From NCBI GenBank assembly GCA_011334435.1, contig DTPJ01000030.1, positions 1 through 7,158 of the forward strand: DNA of 7,158 nucleotides, in the 5' to 3' direction. Every line of letters starts with the position of its first letter. Within the stretch, counting starts at the first letter, position 1. Positions 1 through 6,192 of this stretch are shown here, in pieces. Made by a program: the position numbers and the translations under genes. A model generated the notes under the pieces. It was not told where the DNA came from and made no database searches. It saw only the letters and a list, made by a program, of their open reading frames with translations. The DNA is from Candidatus Poribacteria bacterium. GTDB lineage: Bacteria; Poribacteria; DTPJ01.

Positions 1-777
1 ATCTTTTGTGCCTGACAAAAGGTCAATCCGCCAAGATATTGCCTTGACTGACCCTGCACCAAGAGTTTTCAATTGCTCTTGCTGGTTCATAAGCCTTGAT
101 ACTGAACTCGCCATTTCTGAATTGAAGTATAGAAACATCTGTCCATCTCTAAAAACCTTGTTATACGATGATATATATTTAGGGTCTGCGGTTATTGACG
201 GTTCTTGATCTTTATACACATTTACAACCGCCTCAAACTCTTTTTGTCCCGGAGCGAAAATGAATAGGTTCTCCAAAAAGGCAAATCTGGACTCTGGTTT
301 TACGATACCATAAGAGATACCTTGATAAGTTCCTGCATTAGGCACGATCTCGGTTTTCTTTTCGTCTGTCAGTATTTGGATAATCTTTTGGGCTGTTTCC
401 AATAAATTCCTTGAATCGCCAAGATCAACTATGATCGTTTGAGAGTCCATTTTTGATGGGTCTATGCTTACAACTGCTATCTCATTAACTGATGGCGAAA
501 CTAATTTCCACACATTGTTTATTATTAGCTTGCTCATAAATGATTGATTAGAAGCATCTTTCTTTATCTGTTCTTTTGCATATTTTCCGATCTCTTGCCA
601 AACCGACGATTTTTCCATAGCATTAGCGATTCTTGATACATCGCTTAAAATAATGCAAGACGCAGAATAAGCAGGTATAACGTTTTCTGTTGTTATTGCA
701 TAAGTGCTATTGACTAAAGAAAACGCTATGATAAATAAAATAATTAAAACTGCAAATTTACGCTTATAGAATTCCAT
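1..777 (-). CDS. Exported DUF3352-type protein, 3' end missing
   Basis: The frame stays open from the ATG at 777 to the left edge, giving the first 259 residues with no stop. Residues 1-27 form a signal peptide: basic start (MEFYKRK), a hydrophobic stretch of about 15 residues, and a plausible cleavage after NSTYA. The mature part begins with an IPAYSASCIILSDVSRI segment, followed by alternating beta-strand and helix. It includes a short Y-x-G-I-x-Y-G element (about residues 153-159) and a FLENLFIFAPG strand. This order matches my memory of the DUF3352 family, secreted or periplasmic proteins of unknown function that usually start with a Pro-Ala-x-x strand. No enzyme motif is visible. An AAGGAG ribosome site sits 7 bases before the ATG, which fixes the start. 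It lies 59 bases downstream of the M42 peptidase gene and may have its own promoter. The family call is by pattern, without a search; export is the firmer claim. Confidence 0.72.
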   Translation of the reverse strand, partial: MEFYKRKFAVLIILFIIAFSLVNSTYAITTENVIPAYSASCIILSDVSRIANAMEKSSVWQEIGKYAKEQIKKDASNQSFMSKLIINNVWKLVSPSVNEIAVVSIDPSKMDSQTIIVDLGDSRNLLETAQKIIQILTDEKKTEIVPNAGTYQGISYGIVKPESRFAFLENLFIFAPGQKEFEAVVNVYKDQEPSITADPKYISSYNKVFRDGQMFLYFNSEMASSVSRLMNQQEQLKTLGAGSVKAISWRIDLLSGTKD

Positions 778-784
778 TGTAATA

Positions 785-790
785 CTCCTT
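785..790 (-). promoter_or_regulatory. Ribosome binding site of the DUF3352-type gene
   Basis: AAGGAG on the minus strand, 7 bases from the ATG at 777. It is one of the strongest Shine-Dalgarno sites in the window and supports the chosen start of a gene that runs off the left edge. Confidence 0.75.
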
Positions 791-796
791 GACAGT

Positions 797-825
797 ATTT
801 TACATTTTCGCCATTAATTTTGCAA
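797..825 (-). promoter_or_regulatory. Candidate sigma-70 promoter before the DUF3352-type gene
   Basis: On the minus strand TTGCAA (820-825, four of six matches to TTGACA) is followed after exactly 17 bases by TAAAAT (797-802, five of six matches to TATAAT). A start of transcription about seven bases on would leave a short leader holding the AAGGAG ribosome site. This is the longest gap between genes in the window (59 bases), which fits an internal promoter. AT-rich DNA yields such pairs by chance, so this is tentative. Confidence 0.35.
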
Positions 826-836
826 GATTAAACTGA

Positions 837-1832
837 TTAAAATCCCTCACTGCGAAGGTCTTTTTCAAGCACAGAAGTTAAAAGTTTTATGCTATTTTCA
901 ACATCATTCATATCAACCATTTCAGAAGGGGAATGGACATACCTTGTAGGGATAGATATAACACCAGAAGGCACGCCTCCACGAGTTCGCTCTATTGAAG
1001 ACGCATCAGTCGCACCACCAATAAGCACTTCAAACTGATAGGGGATATTCTGTTCTTTTGCAATCTTGACAAGTAAATCTCTCACTTTTGGGTTTGCTAC
1101 AATTCCGCTATCTTTGACTTTTATGGCAGGTCCCTTGCCAAGAGATACATCCATTGTCGGCGATTCTGGCGTATCACCTGTTCGTGTGACATCAACAGCG
1201 ATGCCAATATCGGGGTCAACTGAATAAGCAGACGCTGTTGCACCTCTAAGACCGAGTTCCTCTTGGACGGTGAAAACAAAATGGACTTCATTTGGCGAAT
1301 TTTTTAATCTTTTTGCGGTTTCTATAAGGACAGCACAACCGATCCTATCGTCAAAGGCTTTTGCAACGATCCTATTGCCGAGATCAACACAATCTTGTCT
1401 GAAAACGGCAAAATCACCGACAGAAACTTTGGATTCTGCCTCTTCTTTTGATGAAACTCCGATGTCAATGAACAATTTATCTACCCCAGCAGTTGCAGGA
1501 TCGCCTTTTTCTGCGTTTATAACTCCGATTAAGCCATCTTTGAAGACTACTCTCATACCTGTAAGCCTGAAAATCGCAACTCCGCCGACAGTATCAAATC
1601 TCAAAAAGCCGTCTTTGTCTATGTGAGTTATGATAAGTCCGATCTCGTCAGCATGTGCAGCAAGCATAACTTTTGCCCCTGCACCTTTTTTAACAGCTAT
1701 TAATGATCCAAGTTTATCAAATTTAACTTCATCTACATAAGGGGCGATCTCCTGTTTTATAATTTCAGTGACTTTTCCCTCAGATCCAGAAGGTCCATAT
1801 TCCTCTGCAAGCCTTTTGATTAAATCCTTCAT
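837..1832 (-). CDS. M42-family metallo-aminopeptidase (FrvX/TET-like)
   Basis: A 331-residue protein of normal length for peptidase family M42, the cobalt- or zinc-dependent aminopeptidases that form dodecameric cytoplasmic shells (TET) and trim short peptides. Family members are often annotated as glutamyl aminopeptidase or 'cellulase M'. The expected two-metal site is complete: His60 and Asp62 in AAHADEIG, the Asp161-Asp162 pair in KAFDDRIG, the Glu191-Glu192 pair in VQEELGLRG (catalytic base and metal ligand), Asp214 in AVDVT, and His300 in RYVHSPSEM. Residues about 70-150 form the inserted dimerisation domain (GVAIFRLTGMRV onward). There is no signal peptide, so it acts in the cytoplasm. 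A purine-rich ribosome site (AAAGGAAA) lies about 8 bases before the ATG. The gene follows the PIN toxin by 31 bases and is probably co-transcribed with it. Substrate preference cannot be read from the sequence. The family call is secure; the 'cellulase' label sometimes attached to the family should not be used. Confidence 0.95.
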   Translation of the reverse strand: MKDLIKRLAEEYGPSGSEGKVTEIIKQEIAPYVDEVKFDKLGSLIAVKKGAGAKVMLAAHADEIGLIITHIDKDGFLRFDTVGGVAIFRLTGMRVVFKDGLIGVINAEKGDPATAGVDKLFIDIGVSSKEEAESKVSVGDFAVFRQDCVDLGNRIVAKAFDDRIGCAVLIETAKRLKNSPNEVHFVFTVQEELGLRGATASAYSVDPDIGIAVDVTRTGDTPESPTMDVSLGKGPAIKVKDSGIVANPKVRDLLVKIAKEQNIPYQFEVLIGGATDASSIERTRGGVPSGVISIPTRYVHSPSEMVDMNDVENSIKLLTSVLEKDLRSEGF

Positions 1833-1840
1833 TCTTTATT

Positions 1841-1848
1841 TTTCCTTT
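1841..1848 (-). promoter_or_regulatory. Ribosome binding site of the M42 peptidase gene
   Basis: AAAGGAAA on the minus strand, 8 bases upstream of the ATG at 1832, in the 31-base gap after the toxin stop codon. It is of moderate strength and supports the annotated start. Confidence 0.55.
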
Positions 1849-1863
1849 CATTGAAAAAGATCA

Positions 1864-2355
1864 TTAAAAAGCATCTTTAAGTTTTCTGATTGGAGACCTG
1901 TATCCGCGCTGAACCATTATTTGATGGTATTTTTCACCCTCATTCAGAGTAATAAAACCCGCATATACAGAATCTCTTAATACACCGATTGTACCAGAAA
2001 GTGCAATATTTAACATTATAGCATAATGTCTAGCGTCATTGTCATCAGTTAAGAATAACCATTTCCTTTTTTGAGCAATAGCAATGCATGAAGCTTCACC
2101 TAAATGTAATGATTCTGCTGATTCTAAAAAAGTGTTCATTTCAGATATTTCAACACTGGTAATAAGTAACCATTTTTCCTCCTCTATTATTTGTTTTGCA
2201 TGATTTAAGAAACTATAACCATAGTTTAAGCCGTTCTCAAGTTCCTGATATACTTCCGATGATATATAGACATTACCAAAAAGTTTTCTAAGAAGATCAA
2301 GCCTATTTATTAAAGAAAGATTCGTTATAACGGTGTTATTTGCGATTACGCTCAC
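1864..2355 (-). CDS. DUF3368 PIN-domain toxin, probable ribonuclease
   Basis: A 163-residue protein read from a GTG start. PIN-domain toxins of VapC type are Mg-dependent endoribonucleases held inactive by a bound antitoxin. The DUF3368 pattern runs in order: an N-terminal strand with NNTVITNLSLI, then RLDLLRKLFGNVYISSEVYQELENG (Glu38 a likely acidic ligand), then LHLGEAS (Glu87), then the strand FLTDDNDAR (Asp104, Asp105, Asp107), then SGTIGVL and a C-terminal GYR. The first conserved Asp of PIN domains is Asn6 here; as I recall, Asn also occurs at this site elsewhere in DUF3368. The GTG at 2355 is preferred over an ATG at 2415 because GGAG lies 8 bases before it, it yields a normal family N-terminus, and it reduces the overlap with the antitoxin from 80 to 20 bases. 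The pair is translationally coupled. GC is near 32% by hand count of 480 bases, below the flanking genes, which suggests acquisition. Toxic activity is inferred from family. Confidence 0.87.
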   Translation of the reverse strand: MSVIANNTVITNLSLINRLDLLRKLFGNVYISSEVYQELENGLNYGYSFLNHAKQIIEEEKWLLITSVEISEMNTFLESAESLHLGEASCIAIAQKRKWLFLTDDNDARHYAIMLNIALSGTIGVLRDSVYAGFITLNEGEKYHQIMVQRGYRSPIRKLKDAF

Positions 2356-2662
2356 AAGTAAATCTCCATATTGTTTCACAATCTTTTTGTAGTTCCTCAA
2401 TTGTGAGCGGTGCAAGTCTTAATGGTATTCCATTTTCATTAAGTGCATCTCTCATAGCTTCCCATGGAACACCTGCAATCTCTGCTGCTTTGCCTATTGA
2501 TATATTCTCATGCTGATATCTATATAGGGCTAACTTCATTCTATATTCTGGATTATTTTTTAATAAATTTTCTAATGCATCGGATAATGCCTCCTCCTCA
2601 GATTTATATATCCCAGATTCAACCAAACCTTTTATGCTATTGTTAATCTCCTTTAATTTCAA
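2336..2662 (-). CDS. UPF0175-type antitoxin
   Basis: A 108-residue protein. Residues about 1-38 resemble a ribbon-helix-helix DNA-binding segment (an ESGIYKSEEEALSDALENLL pattern). Residues about 43-82 carry the UPF0175 signature: an ALYRY helix, then ISIGKAAEIAGVPWEAM (a helix-turn-helix-like element), then L-N-E-N-G-I-P. The C-terminal tail (about 83-108) would be expected to hold the toxin. UPF0175 proteins are well known as partners of DUF3368 PIN proteins, and the gene directly downstream is one, overlapping by 20 bases. The start is TTG at 2662: a GAGGT ribosome site lies 8 bases upstream and no early in-frame ATG exists. The gene begins 16 bases after the DUF4175 gene ends, so it has no room for its own promoter outside that coding region. 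Autorepression is usual for such antitoxins, but I see no operator palindrome. Family call good; role inferred from pairing. Confidence 0.87.
   Translation of the reverse strand: MKLKEINNSIKGLVESGIYKSEEEALSDALENLLKNNPEYRMKLALYRYQHENISIGKAAEIAGVPWEAMRDALNENGIPLRLAPLTIEELQKDCETIWRFTCERNRK
2364..2367 (-). promoter_or_regulatory. Ribosome binding site deciding the toxin GTG start
   Basis: GGAG (within TGGAGA) on the minus strand, 8 bases before the GTG at 2355 and inside the antitoxin reading frame. It argues for the shorter 163-residue toxin and for coupling of toxin translation to translation of the antitoxin end. Confidence 0.7.
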
Positions 2663-2670
2663 TGTCCTTC

Positions 2671-2675
2671 ACCTC
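2671..2675 (-). promoter_or_regulatory. Ribosome binding site deciding the antitoxin TTG start
   Basis: GAGGT on the minus strand, 8 bases before the TTG at 2662, with a second purine run (AAGGA) next to it. It begins almost at the stop codon of the DUF4175 gene (TAG at 2679-2681), an arrangement that suits translational coupling. Confidence 0.7.
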
Positions 2676-2678
2676 TTA

Positions 2679-5600
2679 CTATTTACTAAGCGAGTTTGAC
2701 AGATTTTTGAAATACATCTTTATCTGTTCCCTGTATTGTAAAGGTATTTTCTCCTGAATTGATGGCGAAAACATAGTATCTAACTTTTTCTGCACTTTAT
2801 TTGCATCGGCGGGCAGTTCTGTCGGCGGTCTATTAGCTATCAGATCACGTCCAACTTTGGCTTCCCTCTTTTTATCAAAATCTTCTGTTTTCATAGATTT
2901 TTCATATTCCAATAGCCTTGTCAATATCTGTTTTTGCCTGTCAATAGTCTCACGATCAACATACCCATTTTTTAATGTCCGCTCCACTTCTTGCATTTCC
3001 TTTGCTATTTCTTCAAGACTGCCCATCTTCTCTTTTAACTGATCTAATTTTTCTGAAAGCCTTTCTGATGCCTCTCTGATAAGCGATTGTTCCGCTGCAA
3101 GTTTCTCAAGCAAATCTTCAAGTGACGGAGTAGTGCCTTGTTTTCGCATTTGCCCTTCTGCCTCTTGTGTCGCTTGATTTAATTGTGACTGCTGATCGGC
3201 AAGCTGACGGAGTTGTTCCATAAAATCATCCATACTTGCCATAGGCATTGCCTGAGAATTTATCTTGTCAATGCTATCTAACATATCCTCTATCGCCTTA
3301 TTGATCATAGATAGCGAATTTCTCTGAATTGGCTCTGCGACAGATGGGAGTTTATCTTCCATCGCCTTTGCAGACCTCTGCATACTATTTGCCACTTTTT
3401 CAAGATTCCAAACTAATTCTGGCGTGATCGCAGGATTTTTATGGCTTAAATCTTTAAGGCTCTTAGCTATCTTGGCAACGCTATCTGATAATGAAAGCTG
3501 ATCAACAGCAAGCGAATCTATAATTTCCTTTTCCTTTGGCAACATCGCCTCTCCACTGCCTTTTATATTAGATGTGGATTTTGTGATCTCCTCGTGTCTA
3601 TATGACGCATAAAGGCTCTTTTGTATTGCATCTCTTAAAGCGTTTATTGTCTCTCTTGTGTCCTGCCCTTTTAGCATATCTAATGCTGTCTGAACATCAT
3701 CTTGGAATTCTGTCAATCCTGAAAGGGCATCATTCTGATATGGCAGAGATTCTTTTGGTCTGGCACTTTTTAGCTCTGTGCTTGCTTGACTCATCTTATC
3801 TGTTGTCTTCCGTTGTGACGCTCTTTGGCTAAGTTGCTTTATCAGTTCAGAAATGCCTGTTTTCGCTTCATCTGCCATATTGTCAATGTCTTTTTGCAAC
3901 TGATCAAACTGATTTTTTATGCGGTTCTCTCGGTTAGATAACTCGTTTGACTTAGCTTTAATGTCATCTTTATCACTTTTTATCAATTGATCTGTCTTGT
4001 CAATCGTATCTGATTGCTGTTTTATCAATTCCTTCGCTTGATTTGATATAACTTCTAATTTTTGTCCGATCTTCATATTTTTGAAAAGGTCAATTATGCG
4101 ATCTAACTTTTCCATTATCTCTTCTTGCTTAATGCTTGCCAACGATAGGTCTTTTTGTTGTTCTAACGCACTTGACTTATTTAACGCTTCTGATAACTTT
4201 CGCATTAATTGTTTCATCTCATCTGTTGCGATCTCGTTTATCAAATCTTTTATCTCTTTGACTTTATTTAATAGCTCGGTGCTAATCAATGGGTTTTCTT
4301 CCATTTTTTTAGTAGTCTCTTCTATCTGCTGTGCGATAGATTTAACTTCCTCTTCTATCTTTTTTTGCAAGTCAACAGCTTTTTCTAATTCTTTTTTCGC
4401 AGACCAATCCATCTGATCTTTTGATTTAAGTTCCTTGATTATATCGTCAATGGCTTTTTTGGCGTCGTCCTGTTTATTCAGGGCATCTTCCATAGCTGAT
4501 TCTTGTTTTTGTTGTTCTAATTCCGCTTCTTTATATATCTCATAAAGCGATGGAAAACGGGCTGTGTAAACCTGCGATCTGCCGATATTTGGACCGCTTA
4601 CATTGTCATTATCTGTTGCCTCTATATAATATGTCACAACATCATCAGGGAAAAGTTGGATCGGTGTAAGATCCCAGATATGTTTTAGTGTTATAGAATT
4701 CTGCCGACCGTCATAATTTCCCAAAAAAATATTCGCTTTTTCCTTTTTGCCCTCTATTTCATAATTCAATTTTAGACTTGTGATGCCGTGATCATCGTCA
4801 GTTTCTATTTGCAGTGGAACTTTCATATCACTGCCTATGGTTATATTCATAACAGGCTCTATTATCCTTACTTTTGGCGGTTGATCTGGAATTGCGTTGA
4901 TCGTATATCTTACAGGATCGCTATTCTTTAGCCCATCAACATCAATGATGCTAATATAGTATGACCCACTTTGCTTGACTATGAAACTTCCATTTAACGT
5001 CCTTGATCTATAAATATCTAACTTATTTTTGACTTCTGATTCACTACTTGCATAGATAAAGACAATGGATGCAGACGCAATATCCTTGTTAGTATCAGCT
5101 TTTATGACAGCCTTAGTCCCAACAGGAGCGGAAATATCGCCATAATTAGGGCTAAGCGATTGTGTGCCTATCCCTGTATATTTTGGATAATACAAATCAA
5201 CCTGTAAATTGACAATAACAGGTTTTTCTGCCACTTTTATATGATATTTTGCAGATTCTACATTTCCGACGGAGATATAATAATCCAAAGACCTGCGAAT
5301 GTTGTTCAGATTGCCATAATAGGATTTGTTCCCCGTTAAAGACGGATTCTTTTGTGTAAGGATTACTCTTTGCTGTTCGCCATCCTGGGGATTAACATTC
5401 AATATCACATCTTCTTTCAATAAGCCCTTGATTTCAGCTATTATCTCAACGTTACTGCCGGGTTCTACGGTGATATTTCCGGGCATAACATTAGAGATTT
5501 CCGCATTATTGATTAAATTATCATCAAGAAGTGGGTTAGCAAAAGCATAGAGCGAATGGCTAAAAGCTGATGGGAAAAATATCATAACTAAAATAATCGG

Positions 5601-6146
5601 AATTAGGCACAAAAACATAATTAAAGCTGAATTTTTAAGCCTTTTCAGATCGTTCAGTATAACCTTTCGTTTATCTATTTCACCAAATATAGCCCTTGCC
5701 TCTTCTATTGTCATTTTGATAAGGTTTTCAGAATACCCATATTTGTTTTCAGATAGCACATTCCAGAGTTGCATTGATGCGATAAGCCTATCTTGGAATT
5801 GGGGATAGAGTTGCTCAACTCTGAATGCCATTCGCTCAACAGATATTTTAGCGATCAAAGCTCTGATAAAGAAGAAATATGCTGAATATAAACCGCATAA
5901 GCAGAATAAGATCACAAATATAAAGCGGATCAATTTCGGCAAATGCAGAATCCCACCAAAGACAAACCACAATAGGATAAGGATTAAAATTGATGATAGC
6001 CACAAAGTTAGTCCTTTAAGGCTTATAAAGAGCCATTGCTTCCATCTGAGTTTGTCAATTTCCTTTTTGAGGATTTGATAGGAATTCTCAGCATTTTTTA
6101 GCGTTGGTATATATTTTTCTGAAATAGTTGTATTTGATATACTCAT
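2679..6146 (-). CDS. DUF4175-type large membrane-anchored coiled-coil protein
   Basis: An 1155-residue protein of unknown function. Three hydrophobic segments are visible, at about residues 44-66, 73-96 and 172-192. Between the second and third lies a helix-rich loop with RMAFRVEQLYPQFQDRL, a hallmark of the DUF4175 type. Residues about 215-530 are beta-rich, Ig-like repeats, with YYPKYTG near 319-325 and TDDDHGI near 449-455, both typical of the family. Residues about 535-1100 are almost entirely charged Glu/Lys/Gln helix predicted to form coiled coil. The tail has RPPTELP and a closing YREQIKMYFKNLS, which recalls the conserved C-terminus of these proteins. An odd number of membrane segments would put the beta and coiled-coil parts on one side, most likely the periplasm. 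In other genomes such genes sit near MoxR ATPase, DUF58 and VWA (Bat-like) genes, none of which is seen here. There is no Walker motif, so it is not an SMC/Rad50 ATPase. The ATG at 6146 has no clear ribosome site, but an upstream in-frame TGA leaves no better start. Confidence 0.82.
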   Translation of the reverse strand: MSISNTTISEKYIPTLKNAENSYQILKKEIDKLRWKQWLFISLKGLTLWLSSILILILLWFVFGGILHLPKLIRFIFVILFCLCGLYSAYFFFIRALIAKISVERMAFRVEQLYPQFQDRLIASMQLWNVLSENKYGYSENLIKMTIEEARAIFGEIDKRKVILNDLKRLKNSALIMFLCLIPIILVMIFFPSAFSHSLYAFANPLLDDNLINNAEISNVMPGNITVEPGSNVEIIAEIKGLLKEDVILNVNPQDGEQQRVILTQKNPSLTGNKSYYGNLNNIRRSLDYYISVGNVESAKYHIKVAEKPVIVNLQVDLYYPKYTGIGTQSLSPNYGDISAPVGTKAVIKADTNKDIASASIVFIYASSESEVKNKLDIYRSRTLNGSFIVKQSGSYYISIIDVDGLKNSDPVRYTINAIPDQPPKVRIIEPVMNITIGSDMKVPLQIETDDDHGITSLKLNYEIEGKKEKANIFLGNYDGRQNSITLKHIWDLTPIQLFPDDVVTYYIEATDNDNVSGPNIGRSQVYTARFPSLYEIYKEAELEQQKQESAMEDALNKQDDAKKAIDDIIKELKSKDQMDWSAKKELEKAVDLQKKIEEEVKSIAQQIEETTKKMEENPLISTELLNKVKEIKDLINEIATDEMKQLMRKLSEALNKSSALEQQKDLSLASIKQEEIMEKLDRIIDLFKNMKIGQKLEVISNQAKELIKQQSDTIDKTDQLIKSDKDDIKAKSNELSNRENRIKNQFDQLQKDIDNMADEAKTGISELIKQLSQRASQRKTTDKMSQASTELKSARPKESLPYQNDALSGLTEFQDDVQTALDMLKGQDTRETINALRDAIQKSLYASYRHEEITKSTSNIKGSGEAMLPKEKEIIDSLAVDQLSLSDSVAKIAKSLKDLSHKNPAITPELVWNLEKVANSMQRSAKAMEDKLPSVAEPIQRNSLSMINKAIEDMLDSIDKINSQAMPMASMDDFMEQLRQLADQQSQLNQATQEAEGQMRKQGTTPSLEDLLEKLAAEQSLIREASERLSEKLDQLKEKMGSLEEIAKEMQEVERTLKNGYVDRETIDRQKQILTRLLEYEKSMKTEDFDKKREAKVGRDLIANRPPTELPADANKVQKKLDTMFSPSIQEKIPLQYREQIKMYFKNLSNSLSK

Positions 6147-6162
6147 AATGTTTTGTTTAGGA

Positions 6163-6186
6163 TTTATACTTTTTATAACCTGTCAA
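6163..6186 (-). promoter_or_regulatory. Weak candidate promoter elements before the DUF4175 gene
   Basis: In the 46-base gap a perfect TTGACA (6181-6186) lies just after the hydrolase stop codon, and a TATAAA (6163-6168) follows. The spacer is only 12 bases, too short for a standard sigma-70 promoter, and no good -10 box lies at 16-18 bases. I list it because the -35 match is perfect and the gene lacks a ribosome site, but it may be chance. Confidence 0.15.
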
Positions 6187-6192
6187 TTATTC

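Noticed and set aside
8..208. 66-codon plus-strand open frame
   Set aside because: It lies fully inside the minus-strand DUF3352-type gene, which has a signal peptide and a strong ribosome site. The plus-strand product shows no domain pattern.
778..836. Terminator or small RNA in the widest gap
   Set aside because: I found no GC-rich hairpin followed by a T run on either strand; the 59 bases are explained by a possible promoter and a ribosome site.
1270..1626. 118-codon plus-strand open frame opposite the M42 peptidase
   Set aside because: It is antisense to a gene with a complete catalytic site, and its Ser/Thr/Leu-rich product looks like a reverse-frame shadow.
2356..2415. Longer toxin start at ATG 2415
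   Set aside because: It would overlap the antitoxin by 80 bases, has no clear ribosome site and adds 20 residues that do not fit the family start.
4081..4416. 111-codon plus-strand open frame rich in Ser, Phe and Ile
   Set aside because: It is the reverse of the Glu/Lys-rich coiled coil; antisense reading of GAA/AAA-type codons gives Ser/Phe/Leu runs that mimic a membrane protein. The other plus-strand frames in 2857-5550 and 6203-6684 are rejected for the same kind of reason.
2847..4544. Coiled-coil region as an SMC/Rad50-like ATPase
   Set aside because: There are no Walker A, Walker B or signature motifs at either end of the protein, and the N-terminus is membrane-spanning.
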